In this document: positions 47,259 through 55,634 of the stretch, piece after piece
Position numbering within the stretch: the stretch's first letter is position 1
Layout: each line of letters starts with the position of its first letter
Position numbers and translations under genes: made by a program
Assembly (NCBI GenBank): GCA_005888095.1
Contig: VBKF01000090.1
Coordinates: 1 to 64,000 of the forward strand
Origin: Deltaproteobacteria bacterium
GTDB lineage: Bacteria > Desulfobacterota > Binatia > DP-6
Direction: 5' to 3'
Length of the DNA stretch: 64,000 bases
The notes under the pieces: model-generated
Databases searched by the model: none
Told to the model about the DNA's origin: nothing
Seen by the model: only the letters and a program-made list of their open reading frames with translations

Positions 47259-47689
47259 AGGAGCGAACGCTGTGTATCGTCAAGCCGGACGCGATGCGAA
47301 AGCGCGTCCTCGGCCGCATCCTCGCGATGATCGAGGAGCGGGGGCTCGTGCCCGTCGTCGCCCGGATCGTCTCGCTCGCGCCGGGTGACGCCGAGCGCTT
47401 CTACGCCGTCCACCGCGAGCGGAAGTTCTTCCCCGACCTCGTGCGCTTCATGAGCTCGGGGCCGGTCTTCGTCGCCGTGCTCGAGGGCGAGGAGGCGATC
47501 GTCCGCTGGCGGGATCTCATGGGCCCGACCGACTCGACGAAGGCGCCGAAGGGCACGATCCGCGGGGAATTCGGCACCGACGTCGAGAAGAACGCCGTGC
47601 ACGGCTCGGACGGCGCGGAGACGGCACGGGCCGAGATCGGCTTCTTCTTCGCAGGTCTCGAGCTGCCGGGGGAGACGGCGGGGGCGTGA
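47255..47689 (+). CDS. ndk: Nucleoside diphosphate kinase
   Basis: A 144-residue enzyme that moves the gamma phosphate of ATP to other NDPs through a phospho-His. The opening [19 protein letters not shown] carries the KPDA motif. The active site is [19 protein letters not shown] 47255 overlaps the sucD stop. Length and motifs are canonical. Coupling to sucCD fits exchange between GTP/ATP made by succinyl-CoA synthetase and other nucleotides. Confidence 0.97.
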   Translation: MKERTLCIVKPDAMRKRVLGRILAMIEERGLVPVVARIVSLAPGDAERFYAVHRERKFFPDLVRFMSSGPVFVAVLEGEEAIVRWRDLMGPTDSTKAPKGTIRGEFGTDVEKNAVHGSDGAETARAEIGFFFAGLELPGETAGA

Positions 47690-47731
47690 TGAGGGGCGCT
47701 CCGCGCCGACGTTGTGCTATGTGGTCGCGCG

Positions 47732-48043
47732 GTGCAGCTGTCGAGATTGGGCGAAGCGATAGTCGCGGAGCGGAAGGTCGTGGGATACTAACTCGCACTC
47801 AACCACCCCACGGGCCGCCACAAAGCTCTTTGGCTGATCGAGCACGGATTTACCCCTGACGCCTGGGGGATTCTCGCGGCCGCGATCAAGCGCCATGCTG
47901 CCACGCATGAGGTCGCGCGCGTCGATGATTCTCCCTTCGGGAAGCGCTACGTGATAGAAGGGCCGATCGTGACACCTGACGGTCCCAATCCGATCGTTCG
48001 CTCGGTCTGGTTCATCGAGACCGGCGACGACGTTCCGCAGTAG
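47732..48043 (+). pseudogene. DUF6883-like gene interrupted by an in-frame TAA
   Basis: From GTG 47732 the frame reads VQLSRLGEAIVAERKVVGY, then TAA (47789-47791), then continues LALNHPTGRHKALWLIEHGF, ending GPNPIVRSVWFIETGDDVPQ at TAG 48041. The two parts together make one DUF6883-like protein of about 103 residues, in which the stop replaces a residue of the conserved Y-L-L-N strand. There is no in-frame start soon after the stop. I therefore call a nonsense-mutated gene, unless the base is a sequencing error. It directly precedes the DUF4926 gene. Such small genes often come in pairs. Confidence 0.7.
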
Positions 48044-48052
48044 GAGTGGCAC

Positions 48053-48277
48053 GTGATCCGCGAGCTCGACAACGTCATCCTGACCGTCGACCTGCCGGAG
48101 CATCGCCTGCGGCGCGGTGACGTGGGCACGGTGGTCCTGCTGCACGGCGACCGTGGCTACGAGGTCGAGTTCGTGGCGCTCAACGGCGAGACCTTGGCCG
48201 TCGTCACGCTGGAGCGATCGAAGGTCCGCCCCATCGGGGAAGGCGAGATCGCCCACGCCCGGCAGGTCGCGGCTTAG
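48053..48277 (+). CDS. DUF4926-family small protein
   Basis: A 74-residue protein with a single SH3-like beta-barrel: LDNVILTVDLPEHRLRRGDV then GTVVLLHGDRGYEVEF, a pattern of Gly and Val strands characteristic of DUF4926. AGGAG at 48042-48046 is 6 bases before GTG 48053, a good ribosome site, and it overlaps the stop of the broken DUF6883-like gene. The pair may be a toxin-antitoxin-like or accessory module. With the partner broken, this would be the surviving half. Function is unknown. Confidence 0.75.
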   Translation: MIRELDNVILTVDLPEHRLRRGDVGTVVLLHGDRGYEVEFVALNGETLAVVTLERSKVRPIGEGEIAHARQVAA

Positions 48278-48380
48278 GCATCGACGAGCCCGCCTCCACG
48301 TTGCCTCGCCACGGGTCGAGGAAGGCAGTTGAACCTCTGGACCTCCCGCCGCGTACCACCGAGCAGGAGGGAACGAGCCC

Positions 48381-48818
48381 ATGCCTGAGACCCGCAAGTG
48401 CCCGTATTGCGCCGAGGAGATCCGCGCCGAAGCGGTGCGGTGCCCCCATTGCCGGAGCCGGGTGGCGACCACCGACCACGACCGGTGGTACCGCAATCAC
48501 CCGGAGCGCCGGGTCGCGGGCGTGGCGGCCGCGGTCGCGCACGCGCTCGCCCTGCCCATCATGGGCGTGCGCCTCGGCTTCGTCGTTCTGACCTTCGTGC
48601 ACCTCCTCGGGCCGATCGTCTACGGCGCCCTCTGGCTCCTCGTCCCCTTCGCGCCGGGCGACCCCTCGCCGCTCGAGCGCGCGCTCGCCGCCGGGCAGGA
48701 CTGGTTCGCAGGGCTCCGAGTCCACTGCCGGGCCGCGCCCCCACCGCCCGACGCCCCGCGCAGCGCGAAACCAAATGGCCTCGGCACGGGTGCCGTCCCG
48801 GGAAGCCCGCTCGTATGA
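48381..48818 (+). CDS. Zinc-ribbon and PspC-domain membrane protein 1
   Basis: A 145-residue protein. Residues 6-24 are a double CxxC ribbon (KCPYCAEEIRAEAVRCPHC). Residues about 36-90 are a PspC-like domain (NHPERRVAGVAAAVAHALAL then PIMGVRLGFVVL) with two hydrophobic segments. The C-terminal 45 residues are Pro-rich. It is a paralogue of the gene at 49815, and the two enclose a sigma/anti-sigma pair. PspC proteins respond to membrane stress in other bacteria. Here the zinc ribbon suggests a regulatory contact. An AGGAGGGA site precedes the ATG. Confidence 0.82.
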   Translation: MPETRKCPYCAEEIRAEAVRCPHCRSRVATTDHDRWYRNHPERRVAGVAAAVAHALALPIMGVRLGFVVLTFVHLLGPIVYGALWLLVPFAPGDPSPLERALAAGQDWFAGLRVHCRAAPPPPDAPRSAKPNGLGTGAVPGSPLV

Positions 48819-48839
48819 TAGAGGTCCGCCCGGCCGCCG

Positions 48840-49349
48840 ATGGCGACCGACGAGGACCTCATCGGGGCGGTCGCGACGGGCGACGGGCGGGCGCTCGAGG
48901 AGCTCTGCCGGCGATACGAGCGTGGGCTCCATCAGTTCATCTTCCGGCACACCGGCGGGCGCGACGTCGATGACCTCTACCAGGAGACCTGGCTGCGGGT
49001 GGTTCGCGCCGCGCGGCGCTTCGATCGCCGCCGGCGCTTTTCCACGTGGCTCTTCCAGATCGCCGTCAACCTCTGTCGCGACTGGCACCGTCGGCGACCG
49101 CCCGAGCCGGTCGACCCCGCGGACATCGAAGCGACCCGCGAGGGGACGGCCGCCGCGGCCGACGCGGCGCTCGATGCGCGCCGCCTCCTCGCCGCGCTCC
49201 CCGAGCCGCAGCGGAGCGCCGTCATCCTGCGCTACTACCACGACCTCGGCGAGGAGGAGATGGCGGAAGTCCTCGGCTGCCCGCGGGGCACCGTGAAGAG
49301 CCGCCTGCACCACGCGATGGCACGCCTCACCCGGATGGCACGGCAATGA
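48840..49349 (+). CDS. RNA polymerase ECF sigma factor
   Basis: A 169-residue extracytoplasmic-function sigma factor. Region 2 is at residues about 10-75 (ALEELCRRYERGLHQFIFRH, DVDDLYQETWLRVVRAARRF, FSTWLFQIAVNLCRDWHRRR). Region 4 is at about 110-165 (LPEPQRSAVILRYYHDLGEE then EMAEVLGCPRGTVKSRLHHA) with a clear helix-turn-helix. It overlaps by 4 bases the gene for its likely zinc anti-sigma factor. It likely controls a stress regulon that may include the neighbouring PspC-like genes. No duplicate promoter motif could be confirmed by eye. Confidence 0.94.
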   Translation: MATDEDLIGAVATGDGRALEELCRRYERGLHQFIFRHTGGRDVDDLYQETWLRVVRAARRFDRRRRFSTWLFQIAVNLCRDWHRRRPPEPVDPADIEATREGTAAAADAALDARRLLAALPEPQRSAVILRYYHDLGEEEMAEVLGCPRGTVKSRLHHAMARLTRMARQ

Positions 49350-49822
49350 GCGAGTGCGACGAGGTGCTCGCCAGGCTCTTCCTCCGCCGCCCGCTCGACG
49401 CCGGCGCCGCGGCGCACCTGTCCGCGTGTCCGCGCTGCTCCAGCGAGCAGCGGCACGTGCGGCGAGTCGCAGAGGCACTCGCCTCGCACGACGTGCCGCC
49501 GCCGGCCTCGACGCTCTCGGCGCGTGTCCTCGGGGCCGCCGCGCCGCTCCTCGCGCGTCACGCGCGGCGCGCCGCCTGGCGCACGCTCGCGCGCGCCCTC
49601 GCGGCGGCGCTCGTGCCGCTGCCTCTGATCGTCTTCCTCGATTTCTACCTCGTGCGGGCGATGTACGGCGTGCTCGACGCCCTGCTGCCGCGCGCGCTCA
49701 GCCTCTACGTCGTCTTCAACTACGCCGCGACGCTCACGCTCCTGCTCGCGCTGACCTACGGGATGATCCCGATCGTCGCCGAGCGGCAGATGCGTCTGCG
49801 GCGCGAGGAGAGCCGTGCCTGA
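49346..49822 (+). CDS. Zinc-binding transmembrane anti-sigma factor
   Basis: A 158-residue protein. The N-terminus has the ZAS-type zinc motif HLSACPRC (His-x3-Cys-x2-Cys). Two hydrophobic segments follow, at residues about 85-105 and 125-145, giving a short membrane hairpin with little periplasmic sequence. It is coupled to the sigma factor gene by ATGA, the standard arrangement in which the anti-sigma factor holds its partner at the membrane until a signal arrives. It overlaps the second PspC-like gene by 8 bases. Assignment rests on motif and position. Confidence 0.85.
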   Translation: MSECDEVLARLFLRRPLDAGAAAHLSACPRCSSEQRHVRRVAEALASHDVPPPASTLSARVLGAAAPLLARHARRAAWRTLARALAAALVPLPLIVFLDFYLVRAMYGVLDALLPRALSLYVVFNYAATLTLLLALTYGMIPIVAERQMRLRREESRA

Positions 49823-50147
49823 GGTGGCGAGCAAGCGCTGCCCGTACTGCGCGGAGGAGATCCGGGCCGAGGCCGTCAAGTGCCGCTACTGCGGCAGCTT
49901 CCTCGAGCCCGGGAATCCGCTGACGCGCACCTGGTACCGCTCGCGCGAGGGCAAGATGATCGCCGGCGTGTGCACCGGGCTCGCCGAGCAGTTCGGCATC
50001 TCGGTGACGATCCTCCGCCTCGCCTTCGTGCTCGGCACGCTGATCGGCGGCCCCGGCCTCATCATCTACGTCGTCCTCTGGGTCGTGATGCCGTATCGCC
50101 CGCCGGGGCAGGCGGCGGGCCACGAGGTGACGGCCCGGGGCCCGTAG
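49815..50147 (+). CDS. Zinc-ribbon and PspC-domain membrane protein 2
   Basis: A 110-residue protein. Its ribbon KRCPYCAEEIRAEAVKCRYC is nearly identical to that of the paralogue at 48381. It is followed by a more canonical PspC domain (REGKMIAGVCTGLAEQFGIS, then VTILRLAFVLGTLIGGPGLI) and ends MPYRPPG. It starts at GTG 49815 inside the anti-sigma gene, so it is probably co-translated. The sigma, anti-sigma and two PspC-like proteins look like one envelope-stress module. Confidence 0.88.
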   Translation: MPEVASKRCPYCAEEIRAEAVKCRYCGSFLEPGNPLTRTWYRSREGKMIAGVCTGLAEQFGISVTILRLAFVLGTLIGGPGLIIYVVLWVVMPYRPPGQAAGHEVTARGP

Positions 50148-50200
50148 CGTCCGCAGGCCCTTGGTAGCGCGCGCGGCACCGCGGCGCTAAGCTGGCCGAC

Positions 50201-51268
50201 GTGCCGCGGCCGGACATCCAGGACCTCGACCGCGCGGAGCTCGAGTCCTGGTGTGCGCGCGTCGGCGAGCCCCGCTACCGGGCGGCCCAGGTCCTCACCT
50301 GGCTGCACCGCAAGCGGGCCGCGACCTTCGACGAGATGTCGAGTCTCTCGCGCGGGCTCCGCGCGCGGCTCGCGGCGGAGTTCAGCCTCCATCGCCTCGA
50401 GCCTGCGTTGGTCGCCGAGTCGGCCGACGGGACTCGGAAGCTCCTCTTCCACCTGCCGGGCGAGCGCGGGTTTCCCGCGGCGGCCATCGAGAGCGTGCTC
50501 ATCCCGCAGGTCGGCCGCGCCGGCGGCGCCCGCGACCGCCTCACGCTCTGCATCTCGAGCCAGGCCGGCTGCGGCATGGGCTGCCGCTTCTGCGCGACGG
50601 CACGCATGGGCCTCGTCCGCAACCTGCGTCCCTCCGAGATCGTCGGGCAGGTGCGGACCGGGATCGAGCTCGCGGCCCCGGCGCCGCTCACCAACGTCGT
50701 CTTCATGGGCATGGGGGAGCCGCTCGCCAACTACGGACCGGTCAAGACCGCCCTCGACATCCTGACCGCCGAGTGGGGCTACGCCATCTCCCCCCGGCGG
50801 ATCACGGTCTCGACGGTCGGCCTCGCGCCCGCCGTCTCGCGCCTGATCGCCGAGACGGGCGTCAACCTCGCCGTGTCGCTCAGCGCGACGACCGACCCGC
50901 AGCGGGACCGTCTGATGCCGGTCAACCGCCGCTTTCCGCTCGCGGCGCTCCTGCGCGCCTGCCGCGAGCTGCCGCTGCCGCGCCGCAAGCGCATCACCTT
51001 CGAGTACGTGCTCCTCGCCGGCGAGAACGATGCCGACGCGGACGCCCGCCGCCTCGTCCACCTGCTGCACGGGCTTCGCGTCAAGGTGAACCTGATCCCC
51101 TTCAACCCGTTCCCCGGCGCCGGGTTCGCCGCGAGCCCCCGCGCCCGCATCCTCCGCTTCCAGGCGATCCTGCGCGCGCACGGCATCGGCGCCACCGTCC
51201 GCGAGAGCCGCGGGCAGGACATCCAGGCGGCCTGCGGGCAGCTCGCCGCGGCGCGCCCGGCCGCCTGA
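50201..51268 (+). CDS. rlmN: Dual-specificity 23S rRNA / tRNA adenine-C2 methyltransferase
   Basis: A radical-SAM enzyme that makes 2-methyladenosine in 23S rRNA (A2503) and in some tRNAs. The cluster motif is CGMGCRFCATARMG (Cys-x3-Cys-x2-Cys). The SAM region is NVVFMGMGEPLANYG. The second, methyl-carrying Cys lies near the C-terminus in RGQDIQAACGQLA. Of 355 residues, the N-terminal 90 form the accessory RNA-binding domain. Start is GTG 50201. It lies 53 bases after the PspC-like gene and immediately before the lipid kinase gene. Confidence 0.95.
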   Translation: MPRPDIQDLDRAELESWCARVGEPRYRAAQVLTWLHRKRAATFDEMSSLSRGLRARLAAEFSLHRLEPALVAESADGTRKLLFHLPGERGFPAAAIESVLIPQVGRAGGARDRLTLCISSQAGCGMGCRFCATARMGLVRNLRPSEIVGQVRTGIELAAPAPLTNVVFMGMGEPLANYGPVKTALDILTAEWGYAISPRRITVSTVGLAPAVSRLIAETGVNLAVSLSATTDPQRDRLMPVNRRFPLAALLRACRELPLPRRKRITFEYVLLAGENDADADARRLVHLLHGLRVKVNLIPFNPFPGAGFAASPRARILRFQAILRAHGIGATVRESRGQDIQAACGQLAAARPAA

Positions 51269-51269
51269 C

Positions 51270-52208
51270 GTGCCGGGGATCGGCGTCGTCGTCAATCCGC
51301 ACGCCCGGGGCAATCTCGACGGCGGCGGCGAGCGCGCCCAGCGCCTGGCCGAGGTGGTCGGCCACGACGGCGTCGTCCGCGTCACGCAGTCGGTGCGCGA
51401 GATCCAGGACGTCGCGCGGGAGTTCCGCGAGCGCCGGACGGAGATCCTCGCCATCTGCGGCGGCGACGGGAGCTATCACTGCACGCTGAGCGGCTTCCGC
51501 GCCGTGTACGGCGACGAGCCGCTGCCGCTGCTGCTGCCGCTCCGGGCCGGCACGATCAACTACGTGGCGGACGCGACGGGCGGACGGCGCGGCCGCCCGG
51601 AGGGCATGCTGGCCCGCGTCGTGCGCGACTACCGGAGCGGGCACAACTACGAGACGACGGAGCGCGACCTGCTGCGTGTCAACGGCGTCGAGCACGGCTT
51701 CGTGCTGAGCTTCGGCACGGCGGTCAACTACCTGCGCGCCTACTACGCGATGGAGAAGCAAGGGCCGCTGCACGCGGCGCGGCTGCTCGCACGCCTGATC
51801 GTCTCGGCGCTCACCGGCACGCACGCCGCGCGCGCCATCTTCCAGGCGACCGCCGCCGACGTCGAATGCGACGGGGAGCCCGTGCCCTTCCGGCAGTTCA
51901 CGTTCTTCTTCGCGGCCACCGTCGACCGGATCGCGCTCGGCTTCCGGCCGACCTATCTGGCCACGCGCAAGCGGGGCTACATGCACGTCGTCGGCGGCCC
52001 GGTCCCCGCCATGCGGCTCATCCGCCGCGCCGTCCGCATCTACCGCGGCTTTCCGACCAACGAGCCGACGCTCTTCGACAACCTCGGGTCCCGCGTGACC
52101 ATCCGCTTCTTCCGCCCCGAGCACTACATGCTCGACGGCGACATCCTGCCGCCCGCGGAACGGCTCGACGTCGACGTCGCCTGCCGGGTCACGTTCATTC
52201 GCGGGTGA
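51270..52208 (+). CDS. Diacylglycerol/lipid kinase-family protein
   Basis: A 312-residue protein with the DAGK catalytic fold: VVVNPHARGNLDGGGERAQR, nucleotide motif AICGGDGSYHCTLSGF (usually GGDGTxxxxxNG) and LPLRAGTINYVADATGG, the counterpart of PxGTxNDxA. Substitutions at both motifs (GSYH for GTxx, TINY for TxND) suggest either a different lipid substrate or altered catalysis. Later segments match the C-terminal beta domain of YegS/DgkB-type enzymes. The start GTG lies 1 base after the rlmN stop. It likely acts on membrane lipids. Confidence 0.85.
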   Translation: MPGIGVVVNPHARGNLDGGGERAQRLAEVVGHDGVVRVTQSVREIQDVAREFRERRTEILAICGGDGSYHCTLSGFRAVYGDEPLPLLLPLRAGTINYVADATGGRRGRPEGMLARVVRDYRSGHNYETTERDLLRVNGVEHGFVLSFGTAVNYLRAYYAMEKQGPLHAARLLARLIVSALTGTHAARAIFQATAADVECDGEPVPFRQFTFFFAATVDRIALGFRPTYLATRKRGYMHVVGGPVPAMRLIRRAVRIYRGFPTNEPTLFDNLGSRVTIRFFRPEHYMLDGDILPPAERLDVDVACRVTFIRG

Positions 52209-52315
52209 GGGGCGGTCGCGCTCCCACCATTTTGCGAGCGATATGCCGTGGGAGAGGGATTTGTGGCCCTGGCTCCCGGGACTAGACGGGAGGCTGCAGG
52301 AAGGAGGTTCCAAAG

Positions 52316-52771
52316 ATGAGATACCTCGTACGCGGCCTTCTCGCCCTCGGTCTCCTCTTCGGCACGGTGCGGTTCGCCAGTGCCGGCTGCGACCTGAGCG
52401 ACCCGACCACCAAGGCGCAGGTCGACGCGGCGCGCGCGGCCGCCGACCAGGCGTGCGACGCGGCGGGCACCGGCTGCACCACGGCAACGAGCCACGGGCG
52501 GTACGTCTCGTGCGTGGCGCACCAGGTGAACCAGAACACGTCGCTGCCGAAGGAGTGCCGGGGCGCCGCCAAGAAGTGTGCCGCCCGCTCGACCTGCGGC
52601 AAGCCGGGCTTCGTCACCTGCTGCCGGACCAGCTCGAGCGGCACGACGAAGTGCAGCACCAAGAGCAGCGCCTCGGGCTGCACCGACCACGCGCCGGCGG
52701 GCGGCAGTGCCTGCGTGGGGAACCACCCGAGCTGCTGCGACGCCTGCACGGACACCGGCTGCGCTCCGTGA
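52316..52771 (+). CDS. Cys-rich secreted protein of unknown function
   Basis: A 151-residue protein with a clear signal peptide (hydrophobic core about residues 7-17, cleavage near FASA-G). The mature part contains 16 Cys, including two Cys-Cys pairs (TCCRT, SCCDACTDTGC), so a disulfide-rich extracellular fold is expected. An unusually strong ribosome site, AAGGAGG, lies 8 bases before the ATG, implying high expression. The 107 bases upstream contain no gene. There is no recognisable family; similar small Cys-rich proteins are frequent in deltaproteobacteria. Confidence 0.72.
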   Translation: MRYLVRGLLALGLLFGTVRFASAGCDLSDPTTKAQVDAARAAADQACDAAGTGCTTATSHGRYVSCVAHQVNQNTSLPKECRGAAKKCAARSTCGKPGFVTCCRTSSSGTTKCSTKSSASGCTDHAPAGGSACVGNHPSCCDACTDTGCAP

Positions 52772-52885
52772 GTCGCCGGTGAGCGACCGGTCGCCCGCCG
52801 CGCCGGCGGGTGACCGGCCGTCGGGTTTGCACCGGACGCGTTTTTCCCTACCATGTGCCGGCCGCGGCCCCGGACGCGGCGCGGC

Positions 52886-53746
52886 ATGGCGGAACCCACC
52901 CTCGGCGTCATCGGCGGCAGCGGGCTCTACGAGCTCCCCGGCCTCTCGGCCGTCGAGCGGGTGCGCCTCGAGACGCCCTTCGGCGACCCGTCCGACGAGT
53001 TCGTGATCGGCCGCCTCGGCGGCACGCGCCTCGTCTTCCTGCCGCGCCACGGGCGCGGGCACCGCCTGCTTCCCTCGGAGCTGCCGTTCTGCGCCAACCT
53101 CTACGGGATGAAGCAGCTCGGCGCGGAATGGATCGTCGCGGTCAGCGCGGTCGGCAGCCTGCGCGAGGAGATCGCGCCCGGGCACGTCGTCGTCCCCGAC
53201 CAGTTCATCGACCGCACGCGCGGCCGCCGCAGCACCTTCTTCGGGAGCGGCGTCGTCGCCCACGTGCAGTTCGCCGATCCGCTCTGCCCGGAGCTGTCGC
53301 GCGCCCTTGCCGCCGCGGCCCGCGCCGAGGGGGCGACCGTCCACGCCGCCGGCGTCTACGTGTGCATGGAGGGCCCGCACTTCTCGACGCGGGCCGAGTC
53401 GCATCTCTACCGGAGCTGGGGCGCGCACGTGATCGGCATGACGAACCTCCAGGAAGCGAAGCTCGCGCGCGAGGCCGAGATCTGCTTCGCGACGCTCGCG
53501 CTCGCCACCGATTACGACTGCTGGAACACGGCGCACGCGGACGTCCAGATCGAGGACGTGCTCCGCGTGCTGCAGGCGAACGTCGACCTCGCGCGCCGGA
53601 CGATCGTCCGCGTCGCGGCGGCGTTGCCGCCGCGGACCGGCTGCCCCTGTCCCGATGCGTTGCGCCACGCGATCATCACCGACCGCGCGGCCATCCCGCC
53701 GGCGGTGCGCGCAGCGCTCGCCCCCATCGCGGGGCGCTGGCTGTGA
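52886..53746 (+). CDS. 5'-methylthioadenosine phosphorylase-family enzyme
   Basis: A 286-residue PNP-family-2 enzyme that phosphorolyses methylthioadenosine (or a related nucleoside) to adenine and the sugar 1-phosphate. It has the phosphate loop LGVIGGSGLYELPG, the base-site segment FLPRHGRGHRLLPSE, the substrate region YVCMEGPHFSTRAESHLY, and IGMTNLQEAKLAREAEICFA followed by TDYDCW. Start ATG 52886 begins the conserved fold; an upstream ATG at 52853 would add an Arg-rich tail. GTGA overlap couples it to the kinase gene. Confidence 0.92.
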   Translation: MAEPTLGVIGGSGLYELPGLSAVERVRLETPFGDPSDEFVIGRLGGTRLVFLPRHGRGHRLLPSELPFCANLYGMKQLGAEWIVAVSAVGSLREEIAPGHVVVPDQFIDRTRGRRSTFFGSGVVAHVQFADPLCPELSRALAAAARAEGATVHAAGVYVCMEGPHFSTRAESHLYRSWGAHVIGMTNLQEAKLAREAEICFATLALATDYDCWNTAHADVQIEDVLRVLQANVDLARRTIVRVAAALPPRTGCPCPDALRHAIITDRAAIPPAVRAALAPIAGRWL

Positions 53747-54645
53747 GCGCCGTCGCGGTCGTTGGCTCGGTCGCGTTCGACGACATCGAGACCCCGGCGG
53801 GGCGGGCGGAGCACGTGCTCGGCGGGTCGGCGACCCACTTCGCGGTCGCGGCCAGCTACTTCGCCCCGGTCCACCTGATCGCGGTGGTGGGCGACGACTT
53901 CCCGGCCGCCGAGCGCGACTACCTCGCCGCGCGCGGCATTGACCTCTCCGGGCTCGAGGTGCGGCGGGGGCGGACGTTTCGCTGGAGCGGCCGCTATCAC
54001 GAGGACCTGAACGTCCGCGACACGCTGGCGCTCGAGCTGAACGTGTTCGCCGATTTTCGCCCGGCTGTTGCCGCGGCCGTCCGCCGCGCGCCGTACGTGT
54101 TCCTCGCGAACATCGATCCGGCCCTCCAGCAGGGCGTGCTCGCGCAGTTCGAGCGGCCCGCGCTGGTCGCCTGCGACACGATGAACCACTGGATCGAAAG
54201 CGCCCGCGAGCCGCTCGAGGCGCTGCTGCCGCGCATCGACCTGCTGGTGGTGAACGACGAGGAGGCGCGGCTCCTCTCCGGCGAGCGCAACGTCGCACGC
54301 GCCGCGCGCCGCATCCTCGCCCGCGGCCCGCGCTCCGTCCTCATCAAGCGCGGCGAATACGGGGCGATCCTCTTCTCCCCCGAGTCGGTCTTCGCCGTGC
54401 CCGCGTTCCCGCTCGAGGAGGTCTTCGACCCGACCGGCGCGGGCGACACCTTCGCGGGCGGGATGATCGGCTACCTGGCGGCCACCGGGGACCGATCCGA
54501 CGGCGGGCTCCGGCGCGCCATCGTCTACGGCAGCGTGCTCGCCTCCTACGTGGTCGAGGACTTCGGCGGACGCCGGCTCCGCGCGCTCAGCCGCGACGAC
54601 GTCGAGCAGCGGTATCGACAGTTCGTCGCGCTCACCGAGTTTTGA
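53743..54645 (+). CDS. PfkB-family sugar or nucleoside kinase
   Basis: A 300-residue ribokinase-fold enzyme. The N-terminus has the substrate motif VLGGSATHFAVAASYF. The C-terminal anion-hole signature is FDPTGAGDTFAGGMIGYLAA (catalytic Asp of GAGD). Coupling to the MTA-phosphorylase gene suggests a link to methylthioribose or adenine metabolism, but PfkB specificity cannot be read from motifs alone. Start GTG 53743. The next gene starts inside its stop (TTGA). Confidence 0.88.
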   Translation: MSAVAVVGSVAFDDIETPAGRAEHVLGGSATHFAVAASYFAPVHLIAVVGDDFPAAERDYLAARGIDLSGLEVRRGRTFRWSGRYHEDLNVRDTLALELNVFADFRPAVAAAVRRAPYVFLANIDPALQQGVLAQFERPALVACDTMNHWIESAREPLEALLPRIDLLVVNDEEARLLSGERNVARAARRILARGPRSVLIKRGEYGAILFSPESVFAVPAFPLEEVFDPTGAGDTFAGGMIGYLAATGDRSDGGLRRAIVYGSVLASYVVEDFGGRRLRALSRDDVEQRYRQFVALTEF

Positions 54646-55634
54646 GCTCCACGGCGCCCGCGCTCTCGGTCGTCATCCCGCTCTACAACGAGGCGGAGAG
54701 CCTGGAGCCGCTCATCGCCGAGCTCGGCCCGGTGCTCGATTCGCTCGGCCGCCCGGCGGAGATCGTCGCGGTCGACGACGGGAGCAGCGACGGGAGCTTC
54801 GAGCGCCTCGTCGGGCTCGTCGCGCGCGAGCCGCGGCTCCGCGTCGTCCGCCTGGCGCGCAACTACGGCCAGACCGCCGCCCTCGCCGCCGGCATCGAGC
54901 ACGCGCGCGGCGGGATCATCGTCTCGATCGACGCCGACCTGCAGAACGATCCGCGCGACATCCCGCGGCTCCTGGCCGCGCTCGACGGCGACGTGGACGT
55001 GGTGAACGGGTGGCGGAGGCCGCGGCGCGACCCGTGGCTCCGCCGCCGCCTCCCGTCCGCGCTGGCGAACCGGCTGATCTCCCTGGTCACCGGCACGGCG
55101 CTGCACGACTACGGCTGCACGCTGCGCGCCATGCGAGCGCCGGTGGCGAAGGAGCTGCAGCTCTATGGCGAGCTCCACCGCTTCATTCCCGCGCTGGCGG
55201 CGGACCTGGGCGCGCGCCTCGTCGAGATCCCCGTGCACCATCGGCCGCGGCGGGCCGGGCGCTCCAAGTACGGGCTCTCGCGCACGCTGCACGTGCTGCT
55301 CGACCTCCTGACCGTCAAGTTCCTCTCTGGCTTCTCGACGCGCCCGATCCAGCTCTTCGGGCTGTTCGGCCTGGTGTGCGCCGCCACCGGGCTCGCGCTC
55401 ACCGCCGAGCTCGGCTTCGAGCGCCTCGTGCTCGGCGTCCGGCTGGCCAACCGCCCCGTCGTCCTCCTCGCGATCCTCATGGTCGTCGTGGGGATCCAGT
55501 TCGTGTCGATCGGGCTCCTCGGCGAGATGCTGGTGCGCACGTACCACGAGTCGCAGGCGAAGCCGATTTATCGGGTAAGAGAGGTCGTTGAATTGACTTC
55601 CCAGGAGGGCGTCGGTATGCGTGGCCGTCCATGA
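54642..55634 (+). CDS. Polyprenyl-phosphate glycosyltransferase (DPM1/GtrB-like)
   Basis: A 330-residue GT2 enzyme that transfers a sugar from an NDP-sugar to a lipid phosphate carrier. GT-A domain: LSVVIPLYNEAESLEPLIAE, VAVDDGSSDGS, SIDADLQNDPRDIP (metal site). It is followed by HHRPRRAGRSKYGLSRTLHV, a conserved membrane-proximal segment, and two transmembrane helices at about residues 235-305. The start is TTG 54642 overlapping the previous stop. Adjacent nucleotide-sugar genes suggest that the donor is UDP-glucuronate, UDP-xylose or a 4-epimer. Confidence 0.92.
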   Translation: MSSTAPALSVVIPLYNEAESLEPLIAELGPVLDSLGRPAEIVAVDDGSSDGSFERLVGLVAREPRLRVVRLARNYGQTAALAAGIEHARGGIIVSIDADLQNDPRDIPRLLAALDGDVDVVNGWRRPRRDPWLRRRLPSALANRLISLVTGTALHDYGCTLRAMRAPVAKELQLYGELHRFIPALAADLGARLVEIPVHHRPRRAGRSKYGLSRTLHVLLDLLTVKFLSGFSTRPIQLFGLFGLVCAATGLALTAELGFERLVLGVRLANRPVVLLAILMVVVGIQFVSIGLLGEMLVRTYHESQAKPIYRVREVVELTSQEGVGMRGRP

